DNA from: CAVRCT01 sp963719645
GTDB taxonomy: Bacteria; Pseudomonadota; Gammaproteobacteria; DSM-16500
Direction of reading: 5' to 3'
DNA length: 64,000 nucleotides
NCBI GenBank assembly: GCA_963719645.1
Contig: CAVRCT010000001.1
Location: forward strand, 532,449 to 596,448
The notes below the pieces were generated by a model. That model made no database searches. It was not told the DNA's origin and saw only the letters and a program-made list of their open reading frames with translations. The position numbers were made by a program, and so were the translations under genes. This document shows positions 1-7,957 of the stretch, piece by piece (positions within the stretch are counted from its first letter, which is position 1; each line of letters starts with the position of its first letter).

Positions 1-801
1 AAAATAGTTGTTAATTTGCCACTTGACAGAAAACATCTGACTGCTTTGTTATTAAAAAACTATCAACATGAAAATTTATTGGGAAACGATCCAGCAGGCT
101 TAAAGCTGTTATTTCATTACTATACTCGAATCATTCATGATATAGAATTTCGTCAATTATTTCGCTTGATTGGAGATGCCTTTGAATTACTGCCCTCTCA
201 ATATAAACTGAGAATAGCCGTCATTTATCAACAATTAATTATTTTAAGCAATATGAATCAATCACTGGAAGTGCGCATTGATTGCATCAAAGCTTATCTT
301 GCCAGTCAATACTTAGATTTACGCGTGGAGAGTAAAAAAAGTGAAAATTCGCCATTGACACATACATTAAATGATATTCTGGTTAAACACTTTAATCTAA
401 CGTTACCTCGCATTTTTGATACCCCTATTACTGCACGCATGCCTCATCAATCTTTTGCTGAAAGGCAAGAGGAATGTCGGAATTTAAGGCAAGCTCTCGT
501 TAAAATTTATGATAAAGAAGTTCCAAGCCAAAATACAGAGGAAAAATCAATACTTGATTTAGTTAAAAATTCTTTTGATCAGTTAGTCGAATTTGCTATT
601 CAAAAAATTAAGCAGCATAAAGAAGAAATGACAAGATTAGGATTTTTTGAAAAGAAACCGTTCCGCAATAAAATTAATGCGCTTAAAAAAATATTAAGAG
701 AAGTAGATGTCTATATCCCAGATTCGTTGATGGATTATACAAAACGAAGCCATGATGTATGGTCATCCAATTTACCCCCGGCTTATAGAAGTCGGCCTTA
801 A
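1..801 (+). CDS. Unknown protein, 5' end outside window
   Basis: The reading frame is open from the first base of the window to a TAA at 801, so this is the C-terminal 266 residues of a longer protein; a TTG at 16 is possible but has no ribosome binding site. The protein is predominantly helical, rich in Lys/Gln/Leu, with a charged stretch near the end (KKPFRNKINALKKILRE). There is no membrane segment, no signal peptide and no catalytic motif that I recognise. Codon use is AT-rich like its neighbours. It could be a secreted effector, as for other orphan helical proteins in this window, but nothing in the sequence proves that. Confidence 0.6.
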   Translation, partial: KIVVNLPLDRKHLTALLLKNYQHENLLGNDPAGLKLLFHYYTRIIHDIEFRQLFRLIGDAFELLPSQYKLRIAVIYQQLIILSNMNQSLEVRIDCIKAYLASQYLDLRVESKKSENSPLTHTLNDILVKHFNLTLPRIFDTPITARMPHQSFAERQEECRNLRQALVKIYDKEVPSQNTEEKSILDLVKNSFDQLVEFAIQKIKQHKEEMTRLGFFEKKPFRNKINALKKILREVDVYIPDSLMDYTKRSHDVWSSNLPPAYRSRP

Positions 802-914
802 TCTCTCTTTTTCAGATCGCTTAGGATCATGTACTGATGCATCGACACGAATTTAATTTAACACTCTGATTAAAATGCTCTCCCTCCTGCAAAGATATCT
901 TCACAAGCCACCCA

Positions 915-952
915 TGTGTCGTCCCGCGCTAAAAGCCGCGCGGGACGACACA
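915..952. repeat. Perfect 15-bp palindrome (REP-like hairpin)
   Basis: Bases 915-929 and 938-952 are perfect 15-bp inverted arms (core GTCGTCCCGCGC) around an 8-base loop. It lies 114 bases after the stop of the first gene and has no T-run, so a rho-independent terminator is doubtful. The GTCGTCCCG core recurs inside the larger palindromic repeats at 2507-2641 and 4690-4824, which suggests a related repeat family. Confidence 0.7.
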
Positions 953-985
953 CACTATAAAGCAGCGAGATGCTTAGAAATATAG

Positions 986-1132
986 TTAGCAAAGCCTCAG
1001 AAATTTGCGCGATTTTTAAAAATGCATCCTGAGATAAGTCTATATCTAAAATTGACGGGGGAAAAATTAAATTTGCTCGAACAGAAAATTGATGTTGCCA
1101 TCCGCCTTACCCATACACCACCACTCAATTAA
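986..1132 (+). pseudogene. LysR-type regulator remnant (effector-binding domain)
   Basis: An open stretch of 48 codons reads LAKPQKFARFLKMHPEISL, continues to EQKIDVAIRLTHTPPLN and then stops. The HPEI...L...L...N/DLLEQKIDVAIR pattern is the start of the LysR substrate-binding domain (hPei.l.l...dLl....DvaiR). There is no HTH region upstream, only the palindrome at 915-952, so this is an internal scrap of a dead gene. The sequence from 1133 to 1280 shows no convincing further coding frame. Confidence 0.6.
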
Positions 1133-1280
1133 TCGCGTTTACTGGAAATAATAAGCCTAAACGTAAACAACTATCCAATCTTGTCGACTAATTTCATCTC
1201 TAAAAATGCCAAATCTGATTTATAATATCATCACATCCAGTAAGATTTATCCAAATTATACTCAAGACGATGAATTGTTA

Positions 1281-2462
1281 TTATCGTCTAACAACTAATC
1301 CCCAATTTTGATCCCATATCTTTTGAGCTTGATGATTACCAGCTAGTTTTGCAACATCAAGTTCACTTTGAAATTCCTTCAGAGATGGACCAAAAATTGA
1401 AAAAGGTATGACACTAACACATAGGTTATCATCACTTAATGTAGTCTTTGTATTGCCTAGACTAGAGATGATCAACTCTAATCTATCTATCCTATGTAAT
1501 TCTTCATCATCTATCTCTTCAGCTAATCTACCATATGATTTTTCGCCACCTATCATTTCAAATAGTGATTTCTGTGTAACAGTAATGCAATTTACTTTAG
1601 GCAAATGCGACAATGATTCAGGAGATAATATGGCTTTTGCTAAATTCTGATATTGAGCTTCTAATTTTCGATAAAAATTAGCGAATTCTCCTAATGCTAT
1701 CTTTTTACCAACAATATCTAATTCTAATTTATAATCGACAACATCATCTATTCTTAAACCGTTTATCATTTTATAAATTTGGTCTAAAAGAATAATGGTT
1801 TTTGTAGCTGTTAAGATTTCACCACCTGGTTTATATTGATAAGATTCGGGAGCACCTTTTGGTGCTTCTTCAAGATGCATCAATTCATGATAGGCAACGA
1901 CATGAGGCGGTAAAAAACCGTCATATTTTTCATTATGAATCCCGTTGTCCGCTTCTACTGCAACATGCAGTCTCCATGTATTAAATTCATTTTCCAAATC
2001 AGACAACCATGTTTTATTGCTCTCTTCTCCTGGATATCCCGACTTTTTCCACGATACGCAGTTTTCTTCTGTTACACCATAGGTTTTATATTTTTCAATA
2101 TAATCAAGAAAAATTTGTCTTGCAAATTTATTAGCTGCGTCACGTTGGTGATTAGGAATGATATATAAATATCTTGACTGGTAAATAGCTTTTTCAAAAT
2201 TATGCAGGACATAATAGTCTGGCAAATTCATTGCTGTAATAATGTCGGTTAATTCCTCAGAACGTGTACCTACCACGGGACTCTGACGGGAGTGAAAACC
2301 TGGTGTATTAAGATAATTTAATTTTCTTTCGAGAGTTTGCTGGTGTTGTATATCTTTATGTTCGGCATTATTCATTTGAGGTTTAAATTCTACTAAAGCT
2401 GAATTTAAAATCCTAACAGGGGTAATACCAATGTTAACGATGCTTAAATTTTTTATTTTCAC
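1281..2462 (-). CDS. Putative zinc metalloprotease (HELMH), effector-like
   Basis: The protein of about 393 residues has YHELMHLEE at about residues 191-199 (from the GTG start), matching the zincin HExxH motif; preceding residues PPHVVA fit the hydrophobic helix of such sites. No signal peptide or membrane segment is seen and the rest is not a family I recognise. I chose the GTG at 2462 because GGAG lies 8 bases before it; the frame stays open to an ATG at 2522, but those extra 20 codons lie in repeat DNA (2463-2522). A cytosolic or translocated protease is an inference from the motif and the effector-rich setting. The third zinc ligand cannot be assigned by eye. Confidence 0.6.
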   Translation of the reverse strand: MKIKNLSIVNIGITPVRILNSALVEFKPQMNNAEHKDIQHQQTLERKLNYLNTPGFHSRQSPVVGTRSEELTDIITAMNLPDYYVLHNFEKAIYQSRYLYIIPNHQRDAANKFARQIFLDYIEKYKTYGVTEENCVSWKKSGYPGEESNKTWLSDLENEFNTWRLHVAVEADNGIHNEKYDGFLPPHVVAYHELMHLEEAPKGAPESYQYKPGGEILTATKTIILLDQIYKMINGLRIDDVVDYKLELDIVGKKIALGEFANFYRKLEAQYQNLAKAILSPESLSHLPKVNCITVTQKSLFEMIGGEKSYGRLAEEIDDEELHRIDRLELIISSLGNTKTTLSDDNLCVSVIPFSIFGPSLKEFQSELDVAKLAGNHQAQKIWDQNWGLVVRR

Positions 2463-2506
2463 AAAAATTACTCCGATAATATCAGAAAAGGGGTCAGGTA
2501 CTGAGC

Positions 2507-2641
2507 ATATCGTTACCCACAAGTCTAAAAAGCCCTACGGCTCCAGCTTAAAAGTAGGCTGTCGTCCCGGAATTTACTGGCGCTTAATGAGCGCATTTTG
2601 CGAATTTAGCGCCAGTTAATGTCCGGGATCCATTTTGCTTA
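2507..2641. repeat. 135-bp palindromic repeat, copy A
   Basis: A 135-bp unit running from ATATCGTTACCCACAAG to CCATTTTGCTTA. It contains an outer frame (CCGGAATTTA ... TTAATGTCCGG) and an inner stem ACTGGCGCT (2576-2584) / AGCGCCAGT (2608-2616). The same unit, reversed and of equal length, lies at 4690-4824, and a variant with a different inner stem is at 4538-4652. No protein frame crosses it. It looks like a small non-autonomous mobile or structural repeat. Confidence 0.8.
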
Positions 2642-2673
2642 GGAACTGTGGGATACGCGACCCCTTTACTTTT

Positions 2674-2799
2674 ACATAGGTATCTACACAGCTATACATA
2701 AGTAGAAAAAAGTGTTTTTTTGGTAGGGTGGCACGATGCAAAAAGCGCGTCGTGCCACCCTACAAATTTTCAAAAAAACACTTGTGTAGATACCTATGT
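2674..2799. repeat. 126-bp nested palindrome, MITE-like
   Basis: Perfect 17-bp outer arms (ACATAGGTATCTACACA at 2674-2690 and its complement at 2783-2799) enclose a second pair (AAGTGTTTTTTT / AAAAAAACACTT) and a central 14-bp stem GTAGGGTGGCACGA (2723-2736) / 2750-2763. The whole unit can fold into one long cruciform. It ends six bases before the stop codon of the next gene on the minus strand (2805), so it could also serve as that gene's 3' structure. Confidence 0.8.
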
Positions 2800-2804
2800 T
2801 ACTT

Positions 2805-4145
2805 TTATAGGGAAAAATTATTTTTTACAGGATGCGGGGGTGGATCGCTACGATCGAGTTCAGCGCTATCATTTTTTGCATCAGGAATACACCCATCATC
2901 CTTAGCAATCGGAGTGGGTAGTACTGAGTCATTACCCTCAGTCACTGAATTCTCAGAAGCAGCACGTTGTTCGACTGGTCGACTAGCAGGTGCAAGCGGT
3001 GCTCCTTGTTTCATTAATTGCTGATAGGTTGGTTGCATCGGTGAATTAGGGGTTTTATCAAGCATAACTGAAGGTCTGTTGCCTTGCACCAAAGGAGTAG
3101 TCAGCGGTCCAGATACAGGCGTAAAATGGCTCCAATGCACGTTATCTGCAGCTGCATAATGCATATTGGTTTTTTGCGCATCTAGATAGAAGCTGTAAGC
3201 GAGTGAAGCTATAAAGACACCAAGCGGAATAAATAACATTGCTTGGCCTACCACTGGAATGAGGCTCAACACGAGTCCGCAGATACCCGATAGCGCGGCA
3301 AGACCTAACACGTAATTTCGTTTTTGGGCGACTTTTGCTTCTTTGGATTGATTAAACACTTCCGCATAGCCTCTGGATCGAATGAAAGAACCTTCACCGT
3401 GAGAAAACTGAGAGACGCTTTTCGAATTGATTAGCCTTTCCAGTTCTTTTGTATGAGCGTCTGAATCTGCTTCCACGGTCATGTCTGTCAACACTAGATT
3501 TTGCGATGATTGATTTACTGAATAAGTCGTCGTGCACCGACCGTCAATTTCAAAAATTGGTGCCTCAAAAAATCTAACACGATATCCTACAAAATAACCA
3601 TCTTCGATATTTGTTACGCGGTTCTCGCCAAGATGAAGCGTCGTTATAACCTTCTTGGGAACTACACGCACTGATGAGCAATCAATATCACGACGAAGCT
3701 GTTTCCAATGATATGGTGGTTCAGGATTTTCGGCTGCCTTTAGCGAAAAGACGGAAGAAAGTGCTTCTGCAGAAAAATGACAATCTGCTTGTGTTAATCG
3801 CTCTTCAAAGAAAGCGAGATCTCGGATTGCGCTTGATTCTGCTGCCTTTTCATCGACTTCAAGGTTTGCTTGCTGCTGCTTTTGAACAGTTATCGCTTTA
3901 ATCGCTGCGATCAATTGCTCACGCGATTGTCCTTCATATTTAATAAAGTCACTGCCCACTTCCAAAAAAATTTCATGGCGGGTGGGATTTACTGAATCGG
4001 GTTTATTGGGAATAAAAATAGTTTCTTTTGAATCAAGTGCTACTGCACGCGTTTCTAGATTATGGCTAGCCCGTTCAATCACATAGCGATTTTTTGAATT
4101 AGCCAGACTGCTAACAGAGGAAAGTACTTCTTTAAGAGTTGCCAT
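2805..4145 (-). CDS. Unknown protein with two central-C-terminal TM helices
   Basis: A 446-residue protein starting ATG with AAAGG upstream (4150s). Residues 1 to about 275 are soluble, of mixed helix and strand. Two hydrophobic helices follow (LGLAALSGICGLVLSLIPVV and MLFIPLGVFIASLAYSFYL, about 285-335), then a Pro/Ser/Asp-rich, probably disordered tail of about 110 residues ending in NNFSL. There is no signal peptide. A hairpin membrane anchor plus acidic, disordered C-terminus is common among Dot/Icm-type effectors that insert in host membranes, but I do not recognise the family and this role is only inferred. The stop sits at the edge of the 126-bp palindrome. Confidence 0.65.
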   Translation of the reverse strand: MATLKEVLSSVSSLANSKNRYVIERASHNLETRAVALDSKETIFIPNKPDSVNPTRHEIFLEVGSDFIKYEGQSREQLIAAIKAITVQKQQQANLEVDEKAAESSAIRDLAFFEERLTQADCHFSAEALSSVFSLKAAENPEPPYHWKQLRRDIDCSSVRVVPKKVITTLHLGENRVTNIEDGYFVGYRVRFFEAPIFEIDGRCTTTYSVNQSSQNLVLTDMTVEADSDAHTKELERLINSKSVSQFSHGEGSFIRSRGYAEVFNQSKEAKVAQKRNYVLGLAALSGICGLVLSLIPVVGQAMLFIPLGVFIASLAYSFYLDAQKTNMHYAAADNVHWSHFTPVSGPLTTPLVQGNRPSVMLDKTPNSPMQPTYQQLMKQGAPLAPASRPVEQRAASENSVTEGNDSVLPTPIAKDDGCIPDAKNDSAELDRSDPPPHPVKNNFSL

Positions 4146-4282
4146 TTATTTACCTTTTTTAGGGAGTTAAAATTATTGCAGGGCTTGTTATTCTTACAAG
4201 AATACCATGGGTTATTCGTACAAAATATACAAAAATCTGAGCGATAGTAGATGTAATATAGCAGAGAAAAATTAACAAATTC

Positions 4283-4450
4283 TTAAGAAGTCAGTTTTTT
4301 TGTAGCATTTTGCAAATCATGATCCAGCGTGTAAAAACGTTTTGCACCATTATTTTGTGCGATGGCTAAATGTAATTCATCGCCTGCGCGTAATCCCGTG
4401 TTGGGATGTTGGAGCAATGATGTTGCTAAATTATAATCGGCAAGTATGAA
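4283..4450 (-). pseudogene. vapC: VapC-type PIN toxin remnant (C-terminal third)
   Basis: Minus-strand frame reads ADYNLATSLLQHPNTG, then LRAGDELHLAIAQNNGAKRF, then YTLDHDLQNATKKLTS and a stop. The GLRAGDxLHLAIA and xTLDxxL motifs are characteristic of the C-terminal half of PIN-domain VapC ribonucleases, holding two of the acidic active-site residues. The N-terminal part is missing because REP-like palindrome sequence begins at about 4452. No VapB antitoxin is visible next to it. It is a dead gene. Confidence 0.75.
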
Positions 4451-4452
4451 TC

Positions 4453-4526
4453 GGGGTCAGGCTTGCACAATTGCACATTCCTACGCCTGATTAAAAGTGC
4501 AATTGTGCAAGCCCCGTTTTGACCCC
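4453..4526. repeat. REP-like palindrome, copy 1
   Basis: GGGGTCAGGCTTGCACAATTG (21 bases split here as GGGGTCAGG + CTTGCACAATTGCAC) pairs with GTGCAATTGTGCAAG...GACCCC across a loop containing TTCCTACGCCTGATT. The right arm carries a short interruption (CCCGTTTT) before GACCCC. Related copies are at 9789, 11473 and 11670. Confidence 0.8.
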
Positions 4527-4537
4527 GTTTCGCGCCT

Positions 4538-4652
4538 AAGTCTAAAAGGCCCTACACCTCTAGCTTAAAAGTAGGCTGTCATCCCGGAATTTAGTAGCTC
4601 TAAACGAGCGCTTTTGCTCGTTTAGAGCTACTTAATGTCCGGGATCCATTTT
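4538..4652. repeat. Palindromic repeat, variant copy B
   Basis: This shares the left part (AAGTCTAAAA..CCCTAC, AGCTTAAAAGTAGGCTGTC) and the right part (TTAATGTCCGGGATCCATTTT) with copies A and C. Its inner stem is completely different: AGTAGCTCTAAACGAG (4593-4608) pairs perfectly with 4617-4632. The pairing is preserved although the sequence is not. Confidence 0.8.
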
Positions 4653-4689
4653 CAATTTACCGCCTTCTTGCTTTTTAACTTGCGTGCTT

Positions 4690-4824
4690 TAAGCAAAATG
4701 GATCCCGGACATTAACTGGCGCTAAATTCGCAAAAAGCGCTCATTAAGCGCCAGTAAATTCCGGGACGACAGCCTACTTTTAAGCTAGAGGTGTAGGGCT
4801 TTTTAGACTTGTGGGTAACGATAT
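4690..4824. repeat. 135-bp palindromic repeat, copy C (inverted to A)
   Basis: This is the reverse complement of the unit at 2507-2641 with only a few differences and the same length. Together with copy B it forms an inverted pair around 4653-4689. The remaining bases to 5030 hold no recognisable gene; an AT-rich stretch that may carry the promoter of the next gene lies at 4900-5020. Confidence 0.8.
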
Positions 4825-5030
4825 GAGTGCAACCATATCATTACCCATAAATTTTTTGTGCTTATGTACGAACAATCATATGCAATTTTTTATATCCCCC
4901 TTTTTTTCAAAAGGCAAAGTTGCATAATTCAACTCGTAACGTAAGTTTCAGATTTTAATAGCGTTTTTTATGTTAAAAACAGCAATAATTAATACATGTT
5001 ATAATTAGAGGATATCAACTTTTTGCGTGG

Positions 5031-5504
5031 ATGGTTTTTATGTCTATCCCAAGAAAAGGCGAGCCCCAACCATATACTTTTGCACAATTGAAAAATTTTG
5101 CAAAACCTAATAAAGATAAGAAAATTCCTAAATCTCATGACTTGTATTGTACTAAAGATAATAAGAGTGTTTGGATTTTTACGAGAAGTGAAGAGTATGT
5201 CAAATATCCAGAACGCTTCGAATATTCCGGCTGCAAAATACATTTCAATATTCAAAATCCTACGGATATTGCTAAATCTTATGATGCAATTGCAAAGATT
5301 AGATTGAAATATAAAAAATTTTTCCCAGTCTCAAAAGTGCTCGATTTTGAAATGTTACGAGTTGATTACAAAACTCAAAAAAAACTTGCAGATGGACATC
5401 CACTTTTTCCAAACGCATTATCGTATGATGCTATTGATGGTAAGATTTATCTACGTGAAAATGCAGAGAAAGTTAGTAAGCGTCAATATATCCACATCCT
5501 TTAG
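5031..5504 (+). CDS. Unknown protein, 3' end cut by IS66
   Basis: The gene-specific part runs to about 5475. The last nine residues (SKRQYIHIL) are encoded by the left end of the IS66 element, so the protein is truncated. It is basic and of mixed structure, without membrane helices or a motif I recognise; the stretch HFNIQNPTDIAKSYDAIAKI looks amphipathic. Start choice is uncertain: ATG 5031 and in-frame ATG 5040 are both possible and neither has a clear ribosome binding site. The remainder of the gene is not obviously the one found on the other side of the IS (7979 onward). Confidence 0.5.
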   Translation: MVFMSIPRKGEPQPYTFAQLKNFAKPNKDKKIPKSHDLYCTKDNKSVWIFTRSEEYVKYPERFEYSGCKIHFNIQNPTDIAKSYDAIAKIRLKYKKFFPVSKVLDFEMLRVDYKTQKKLADGHPLFPNALSYDAIDGKIYLRENAEKVSKRQYIHIL

Positions 5505-5562
5505 CTTTCCCGCGCACGTGAATATGCTATCCAAATCACAACCTTGATAAGGATACGCCACC

Positions 5563-5916
5563 ATGATCACGCCAAATCAGCATCAATCAAATAAATCTGA
5601 ATCTATACCACCAGATACAAATATCGATTGGGTCAATATAATCAAGCAATGGAAAACAAGCGGTCTACCTCAAGCAGCCTATTGTGAGGCAAATAAAATT
5701 AACTACAATCAATTTACTTATCAAAAAGCAAAGCTATCACTTCATATCAAGACTAGTTCGAAATTGTTACCCGTAAAAGTCACTCAACACGAGTCAACTT
5801 CAACTGTAGGAAACAATTTTATTTTACATTATTCAAACGGATTGAAAGTGCATATACCAGTTAACGCTCACCCAGAAGCAATTAAGGTATTAATCAATTG
5901 CCTGGAGAAGCATTAA
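5563..5916 (+). CDS. tnpA: IS66 accessory protein TnpA
   Basis: A 117-residue protein with the IS66 TnpA layout: an N-terminal HTH-like segment (WVNIIKQWKTSGLPQAAYCE, KINYNQFTYQKAKL) and a C-terminal strand region (FILHYSNGLKVHIP). TnpA is required for IS66 transposition and probably binds the ends. The stop TAA shares its final A with the ATG of tnpB, which indicates translational coupling. Confidence 0.85.
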   Translation: MITPNQHQSNKSESIPPDTNIDWVNIIKQWKTSGLPQAAYCEANKINYNQFTYQKAKLSLHIKTSSKLLPVKVTQHESTSTVGNNFILHYSNGLKVHIPVNAHPEAIKVLINCLEKH

Positions 5917-6272
5917 TGTTAACCGTATCTTCTGAGGCGAAAATATATGTTTATACCGAACATACTGATATGCGTCGATCCATAGATGGTCTGGTCGTGA
6001 TGCTCGCAGATATTTACAAGTTAAATCCTCAAACGGGAGATTTGTTTATATTCACGAATAAATCAAAAAATAAAATCAAGCTTCTGTTCTGGGATAAAAA
6101 TGGTTTTGTGCTTTATTATAAAAAACTAGATCGCGGGCGATTTAATTACTCGCGATATATACAGAACCAAACCATTATAATTTCAACAAAGCAGCTGCAA
6201 GCATTATTGATGGGGTTGGATTTTCATTTAATTGGGCAATATCAACACGAAATATGTCATGATTTTTTTTAA
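5916..6272 (+). CDS. tnpB: IS66 accessory protein TnpB
   Basis: A 118-residue TnpB (IS66 Orf2) protein. YVYTEHTDMRRSIDGLVVML and FIFTNKSKNKIKLLFWDKNG match the conserved TnpB core (DMRKsidgL; F.fr.k..d.lK.L.wd.~G). I use the ATG overlapping the tnpA stop, with GGAG 8 bases upstream, rather than the ATG at 5898. Confidence 0.85.
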   Translation: MLTVSSEAKIYVYTEHTDMRRSIDGLVVMLADIYKLNPQTGDLFIFTNKSKNKIKLLFWDKNGFVLYYKKLDRGRFNYSRYIQNQTIIISTKQLQALLMGLDFHLIGQYQHEICHDFF

Positions 6273-6322
6273 TTAATTTAAAAAAATTCGATAATTATGC
6301 TGTAAATTGATATTATCGTCGC

Positions 6323-7957
6323 ATGAATAAATTAGAACAAATCGTTACAAATGCAGACCCGGAAACCAGAAAAATTCTGGAAGAATTTGTTCATACATTT
6401 GCTGGTGCCATCAGGGAAATTAATACGCTCAAGCAAAAGATCGATTATATTGCTCATGACAATCGCTTACTAAGAAAGCGATTATTTAGAAGCTCCTCTG
6501 AAAAATTAGCTCTGGAAGAGCCGACCACACAAGATGAATTGTATTTATTTAACGAGTTTGAATTAATTGGCCAGCAAGTGGAGCTAGAGGAAATTGAGCC
6601 ACTAGATATTCCCATTACCACTCCTGTTACCAAGAAAATATCTGGTCGAAAAGCGCTACCGAATCATCTTCCACGGAATATTATTTGCCATGATTTAACC
6701 CTCGAAGAAAAGCTCTGTGCGTGTGGAAATGAAATGGAGTGCATTGGAGCGCAAGTCAGTGAAGAGCTGGAATATGTACCTGCCAAGGTTGAAGTAACGC
6801 AGCATCGATGCATGAAGTACATCTGCGATTGTTGCGCAAAGAAAAAGGAAAGTAACGAAACTATACAAGTTACTTCCAGAACTGCTAAAAAACCAGCGCA
6901 ATTGATCGAAAGAAGTATCGCGAGTCCAGGTCTATTAGCAAATATTGCAGTATCTAAATTCTGCGATCATTTACCACTTTATCGCCAAGAATATATTTTT
7001 AAACGTTTATTGATAGATCTATCTCGCCAAACAATGAGTGTATGGATGTTAAAAACTGGTAACTCTATCACTCCATTGATCAATCTCATGCAAGATAATA
7101 TCTTGAGTTACGATATTGCTTTTGCTGATGAAACGACTGTTCAAGTGCTGAATGAGCCTGGTCGGCGAGCACAAGCTAAATCATATATGTGGTGTTTCAT
7201 CGGAGGGTCACCTGAGAAGCGGGTTGTTTTTTATCAATATCATCAAACACGTGAAGCTGATGTTGCCAATCAATTCTTTGCTGAATACGAAGGCGGCCTT
7301 CATTGCGATGGGTACAGCGGATATAACGCTTTATTTAAAACCAAAGGTATTATCGGCATTAATTGCTGGGCACATGTGCGCCGTAAATTTATCGAAGCAC
7401 TTCCTCAGGGAAAAGAAAAAGGTGTGTCTGGACATATTGTTCGGATGATTCGCGCGCTTTACAAAATAGAAGAGAAATTAAAGGCTGAACATGCAGATGA
7501 TGATATGGTCAAGAGTATCAGGCATCAGCAAGCAAAGCCTATTCTGGATGACCTTAAAAAATATCTGGATGAAAAATCCCCTTCAGTATTGCATTCCAGT
7601 AAATTAGGAACAGCCATTGAGTACGCACGAAAACGCTGGCCATATTTGCTGACATACCTGCAAGACGGTCGTTATGAAATCGACAATAACCGTAGCGAAA
7701 GGACTGTTAAGCCGTTCGTTTGTGGTCGAAAAAATTGGCTCTTCTCTAATAGCGTGGATGGCGCACATGCCAGCGCTAATCTGTTTAGCTTAATCGAGAG
7801 TGCTAAGCTGCATGATCTCGACCCTGTTAAGTATCTTACCCATGTTTTTAAAGAGCTACCAAACTGCAAGATTGTTGCTGATTATGAAGCATTACTACCT
7901 TATGCTATTTGTGATGAGAAATTTAAAATTAGCAAGAATGATGGAATGGGGAAATAA
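6323..7957 (+). CDS. tnpC: IS66 transposase TnpC
   Basis: A 544-residue DDE transposase. Order: N-terminal coiled coil (about 30-60), the LFRSSSEKL linker, a zinc-binding domain (LCACGNEMECIG ... CMKYICDCC), then the DDE core with FADETTVQVL, HCDGYSGYN, NCWAHVRRKF and the C-terminal DNNRSERTVKPFVCGRKNW block. Length is normal and no frameshift is seen, so the element could be active. It differs from the other IS66 copies at 20 and 41 kb. Confidence 0.9.
   Translation: MNKLEQIVTNADPETRKILEEFVHTFAGAIREINTLKQKIDYIAHDNRLLRKRLFRSSSEKLALEEPTTQDELYLFNEFELIGQQVELEEIEPLDIPITTPVTKKISGRKALPNHLPRNIICHDLTLEEKLCACGNEMECIGAQVSEELEYVPAKVEVTQHRCMKYICDCCAKKKESNETIQVTSRTAKKPAQLIERSIASPGLLANIAVSKFCDHLPLYRQEYIFKRLLIDLSRQTMSVWMLKTGNSITPLINLMQDNILSYDIAFADETTVQVLNEPGRRAQAKSYMWCFIGGSPEKRVVFYQYHQTREADVANQFFAEYEGGLHCDGYSGYNALFKTKGIIGINCWAHVRRKFIEALPQGKEKGVSGHIVRMIRALYKIEEKLKAEHADDDMVKSIRHQQAKPILDDLKKYLDEKSPSVLHSSKLGTAIEYARKRWPYLLTYLQDGRYEIDNNRSERTVKPFVCGRKNWLFSNSVDGAHASANLFSLIESAKLHDLDPVKYLTHVFKELPNCKIVADYEALLPYAICDEKFKISKNDGMGK

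Noticed and set aside
2431..2905. Plus-strand frames across the palindromic repeats
   Set aside because: They arise from repeat sequence and overlap real minus-strand genes.
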